From Streptomyces albicerus (lineage in GTDB: Bacteria > Actinomycetota > Actinomycetes > Streptomycetales > Streptomycetaceae), in NCBI RefSeq assembly GCF_008905045.1, contig NZ_VWMY01000036.1:62001-126000 (forward strand): DNA of 64,000 bases, written 5' to 3'. Shown here piece after piece: positions 61,170 through 64,000 of this stretch; positions within the stretch are counted from its first letter, which is position 1, and every line of letters begins with the position of its first letter. The notes under the pieces are model-generated. The model did not search any database and was not told the DNA's origin. It saw nothing but the letters and a program-made list of their open reading frames with translations. The position numbers and the translations under genes are program-made.

Positions 61170-62319
61170 GCTGGCCCTCCATCAGGGATACGAAGCGGTC
61201 GAACAGGTAGGCGGCGTCGTGCGGGCCCGCTGCCGCTTCGGGGTGGTACTGGACGCTGAACGCCGGCTGGTCGAGCAGCTGAAGCCCCTCCACGACCTGG
61301 TCGTTCAGGCAGACGTGCGAGACCTCGGCACGCCCGTAGGGGGTGTCGGACACCTTGTCGAGCGGCGCGTCGACGGCGAAACCGTGGTTGTGCGCGGTGA
61401 CCTCGACCTTGCCGGTCGTACGGTCCTGCACGGGCTGGTTGATGCCCCGGTGGCCGTACTTCAGCTTGTACGTGCCGAAGCCGAGGGCGCGGCCGAGGAT
61501 CTGGTTGCCGAAGCAGATACCGAAGAGGGGCGTCCTGCGCTCGAGGACCTCCCGCATCAGGGACACCGGGTGCTCGGCCTTCTCCGGGTCACCGGGCCCG
61601 TTCGAGAAGAACACGCCGTCCGGGTCGACGGCGTAGATGTCCTCCGCGGTCGCGGTGGCGGGCAGCACATGCACCTCGATGCCGCGCTCGGCCATGCGGT
61701 GCGGGGTCATTCCCTTGATGCCGAGGTCCACGGCGGCGACGGTGAACTTCTTCTCGCCGATCGCGGGGACGACGTACGCCTCCTTGGTGGCCACCTCCTC
61801 GTAGAGGCTGGCGCCCTTCATCTCGGGCGCCTGGCGCACCTCGGCGAGCATGGTGCCCGCGTCGGGCAGCGCGTTGCCGGAGAAGATGCCGACGCGCATG
61901 GCGCCGCGCTCGCGCAGGTGGCGGGTCAGCGCACGCGTGTCGATGCCGCTGATGCCCACCACGCCCTGCTTGGTGAGCTCCTCGTCCAGCGAGCGCCGGG
62001 AGCGCCAGTTGGAGGGCACGCGCGCGGGGTCGCGTACGACGTAACCGGCGACCCAGATGCGCTTCGACTCCGGGTCGTCGTCGTTCACGCCGGTGTTGCC
62101 GACGTGGGGAGCGGTCATCACGACGACCTGGCGGTGGTACGACGGGTCGGTGAGGGTCTCCTGGTAGCCGGTCATGCCGGTGGAGAACACGGCTTCGCCG
62201 AAGGTCACCCCCACGGCCCCGTAGGCGCGGCCGCGGAAGGTCCGGCCGTCCTCCAGGACGAGTACGGCGGGAACCGCCTTCTGCCTCTGCGAGGCGGTCC
62301 CCTGGATGGAGGTCGTCAT
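61162..62319 (-). CDS. carA: Carbamoyl-phosphate synthase small subunit (glutaminase)
   Basis: 385 residues from ATG 62319 with GAAGG seven bases before. The N-terminal part PAVLVLEDGRTFRGRAYGAVG is typical. The C-terminal class I glutaminase has the triad: Cys in FGICFGNQILG, His in FSVQYHPEAAAGPHD, and the following Glu. It hydrolyses glutamine and channels ammonia to CarB. It overlaps the PH-like gene upstream by four bases and carB by eight. Confidence 0.97.
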
Positions 62320-62897
62320 CGTGCGCCTTCCGTGTCGCTGCTCTTGTCGATCATGTGGTTCAGGGTCTCGACCCACTCGTTGTGCTCGGCTGCGTGGTCG
62401 GAGCGGAACCCGGAGTCGATCAGCCGGTCGCCGTGTTCCCAGGTGATGACCAGGAGACCGCCCTCGGTGAGCACCTTTCCCGCGATGCCCTTGTCGAGCC
62501 GGGCCTCGCGCAGCTGCTCGACGGGGACGAAGAAGTCGGCCGCTCCGGGGCGTACGACGTCAAGACCCGCGTCCGTCAGCGTGAGCTCGACCCGGCTGCG
62601 GGTGCCCAGGCCGTGCGCCACGATGCGGTCGAGCCACTGCCCGGCGGTGGTGGAGCCGTGGTAGCGGCCGGTCATGGTCAGTCTGACCGCACCGGGCTCA
62701 CTCGGCACGACGGGCAGCTCGGGCAGGTCGCCCTGGAGGGTGCCGCGCCACTTCCAGCCCTCGCGCATCAGCCAGTAGACGAGCGCGATGAAGAGGGCGA
62801 GGCCGACGAGCCAGCCGATACGGGCGGCCCAGTCGGTCACTTCCGCGGACTTCTGTTCCGCCGCGATGTCCGCGGCGATGGAGATGAGTGATGTCAC
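62316..62897 (-). CDS. Membrane protein with PH-like domain inside the pyr operon
   Basis: 193 residues from a GTG that overlaps the pyrC stop by four bases; the ATG 14 codons upstream is less likely. One membrane span (about residues 22-42: ARIGWLVGLALFIALVYWLM) is followed by a cytosolic beta-rich domain (about 75-180: RLTMTGRYHGSTTAGQWLDR, LLVITWEHGDRLIDSGFR) that resembles bacterial PH folds. It has no known enzyme role. Its tight coupling to pyrC and carA, conserved in Streptomyces by memory, suggests a membrane-linked part in pyrimidine synthesis, possibly near membrane-bound PyrD. Confidence 0.85.
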   Translation of the reverse strand: MTSLISIAADIAAEQKSAEVTDWAARIGWLVGLALFIALVYWLMREGWKWRGTLQGDLPELPVVPSEPGAVRLTMTGRYHGSTTAGQWLDRIVAHGLGTRSRVELTLTDAGLDVVRPGAADFFVPVEQLREARLDKGIAGKVLTEGGLLVITWEHGDRLIDSGFRSDHAAEHNEWVETLNHMIDKSSDTEGAR

Positions 62898-64000
62898 GCG
62901 AGCTTCCCGTCGACGAGCGTGGCCTTGCCCCGGAGCCACGTGTGCGTGACACGGCCCGGCAGCTCACGACCCTCGTACGGAGTGTTGCGGCTGCGCGATG
63001 CGAAGCCCGCGGGGTCCACGGCTCCACGGTATGCCGTGTCGACGAGTGTGAGGTTGGCGGGCTCGCCTGCCGAGACGGGACGGCCGTGGCCCATCGCCCG
63101 GCCGATCCTGGCGGGCTGGAACGACATGCGGTCGGCGACACCGGCCCAGTCGAGCAGCCCGGTCTCGACCATCGTCTGCTGGACCACGGACAGCGCGGTC
63201 TCGAGCCCCACCATGCCCATGGCGGCCGCGGCCCACTCGCAGTCCTTGTCCTCGTGCGGGTGCGGGGCATGGTCGGTGGCGACGATGTCGATCGTGCCGT
63301 CGGCGAGCGCCTCGCGCAGGGCCAGCACGTCGCGCTCGGTACGCAGCGGCGGGTTGACCTTGTAGACGGGGTTGTACGTACGCACCAGCTCGTCGGTGAG
63401 CAGCAGGTGGTGCGGGGTGACCTCGGCCGTGACGTCGATGCCGCGGGACTTGGCCCAGCGGACGATCTCCACCGACCCGGCGGTCGACAGGTGGCAGATG
63501 TGCACGCGCGACCCGACGTGCTCGGCGAGCAGGACATCCCGGGCGATGATCGATTCTTCGGCCACCGCCGGCCATCCCCCGAGCCCCAGCTCGGCGGAGA
63601 CGACACCCTCGTTCATCTGGGCGCCCTCGGTGAGGCGGGGCTCCTGCGCGTGCTGGGCCACGACCCCGCCGAAGGCCTTCACGTACTCCAGCGCCCGCCG
63701 CATGATCACGGCGTCGTCCACGCACTTGCCGTCGTCGGAGAAGACGGTGACCCCGGCCGCCGACTCGTGCATCGCGCCCAGCTCGGCCAGCTTCTTGCCC
63801 TCCAGGCCCACGGTGACGGCGCCGATGGGCTGTACGTCGCAGTAGCCGTGCTCCCGGCCGAGCCGGTAGACCTGCTCGACGACACCGGCGGTGTCGGCGA
63901 CCGGGAAGGTGTTGGCCATGGCGAACACGGCCGTGTAGCCGCCGCTCGCGGCCGCCCGCGTACCGGTCAGGACGGTCTCGGAGTCCTCACGGCCCGGCTC
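62894..64000 (-). CDS. pyrC: Dihydroorotase (5' end off window)
   Basis: 368 residues are visible, entering from the right edge at EPGREDSE, just after the expected HTHLRE metal motif. Class I features follow: TRAAASGGYTAVFAMANTFPV, EHVGSRVHICHLSTAGSVEIVRWAK with the metal His, VTAEVTPHHLLLTD, NPPLR, and IATDHAPHPHEDKD with the catalytic Asp. It cyclises carbamoyl aspartate to dihydroorotate. The stop overlaps the next gene start by four bases. pyrB and upstream regulation lie outside the window. Confidence 0.97.
   Translation of the reverse strand, partial: EPGREDSETVLTGTRAAASGGYTAVFAMANTFPVADTAGVVEQVYRLGREHGYCDVQPIGAVTVGLEGKKLAELGAMHESAAGVTVFSDDGKCVDDAVIMRRALEYVKAFGGVVAQHAQEPRLTEGAQMNEGVVSAELGLGGWPAVAEESIIARDVLLAEHVGSRVHICHLSTAGSVEIVRWAKSRGIDVTAEVTPHHLLLTDELVRTYNPVYKVNPPLRTERDVLALREALADGTIDIVATDHAPHPHEDKDCEWAAAAMGMVGLETALSVVQQTMVETGLLDWAGVADRMSFQPARIGRAMGHGRPVSAGEPANLTLVDTAYRGAVDPAGFASRSRNTPYEGRELPGRVTHTWLRGKATLVDGKLA

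Overview
The window is chromosomal DNA from a Streptomyces or very close relative. The evidence is very high GC, strong GC3 codon bias, many GTG starts, Streptomyces-type proteins (a SCO1431-family micro-protein, actinobacterial mIHF, a helicase-less PriA, GuaB1, lumazine/RibM/RibBA genes, a chitinase with a classic direct-repeat promoter) and a gene order that matches, from memory, the S. coelicolor SCO1428-SCO1486 region. No insertion sequence, prophage, CRISPR array, tRNA or rRNA was seen. This is mainly core chromosome. All functional calls rest on reading motifs; no database search was run.

Layout. 1-2.7 kb: edge gene and an acyl-CoA dehydrogenase. 3-9.9 kb: GH18 chitinase (chiD-like), TetR regulator, tiny membrane protein, secreted C39-type protease, P-loop kinase, EccA/CbxX-like AAA ATPase. 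10-17.7 kb: two CorC/HlyC-type DUF21-CBS membrane proteins, then a leftward gene string ribE-ribM-ribBA-ribH-hisE-hisG-PH-domain protein, headed by an FMN riboswitch. 17.9-28.4 kb: an orphan chitinase-type promoter with no chitinase, a ROK regulator divergent from an MFS exporter, a GH6 cellulase, a DUF5995 protein, an F420-type oxidoreductase, an amino-acid 2-monooxygenase/amidase pair (davB/davA type), a secreted protein and another MFS transporter. 28.5-35 kb: a five-gene ABC importer operon ending in an unusual HAD-phosphatase/EEP-phosphodiesterase fusion, under a divergent GntR/UTRA regulator. 35-43 kb: amino-acid permease plus Lrp regulator, an HTH protein, GNAT, GuaB1 with a structured leader, a lipoprotein RNase with barstar, a SorC regulator, rpe. 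43-57.8 kb: MMPL protein, then rsmB, fmt, priA, metK, coaBC, rpoZ, gmk, mihF, pyrF, pyrD. 57.8-64 kb: carB, carA, a PH-like membrane protein and pyrC, all leftward.

How the genes fit together. The riboflavin genes form one FMN-controlled unit that includes a vitamin uptake gene and runs into two histidine genes. The pyrimidine genes form one translationally coupled operon, followed by gmk/rpoZ/coaBC/metK/priA/fmt/rsmB, a conserved housekeeping run. The most interesting link is regulatory. The promoter region of the amino-acid permease-lrp operon carries a phased array of TTGCG sites, including four head-to-tail 23-bp units, and similar sites with similar spacing lie upstream of the monooxygenase/amidase operon 10 kb away. 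This suggests a local Lrp-controlled uptake-and-breakdown system for a basic amino acid. Other points worth follow-up are the orphan chitinase promoter/terminator, the HAD-EEP fusion in an importer operon, and the guaB1 leader.
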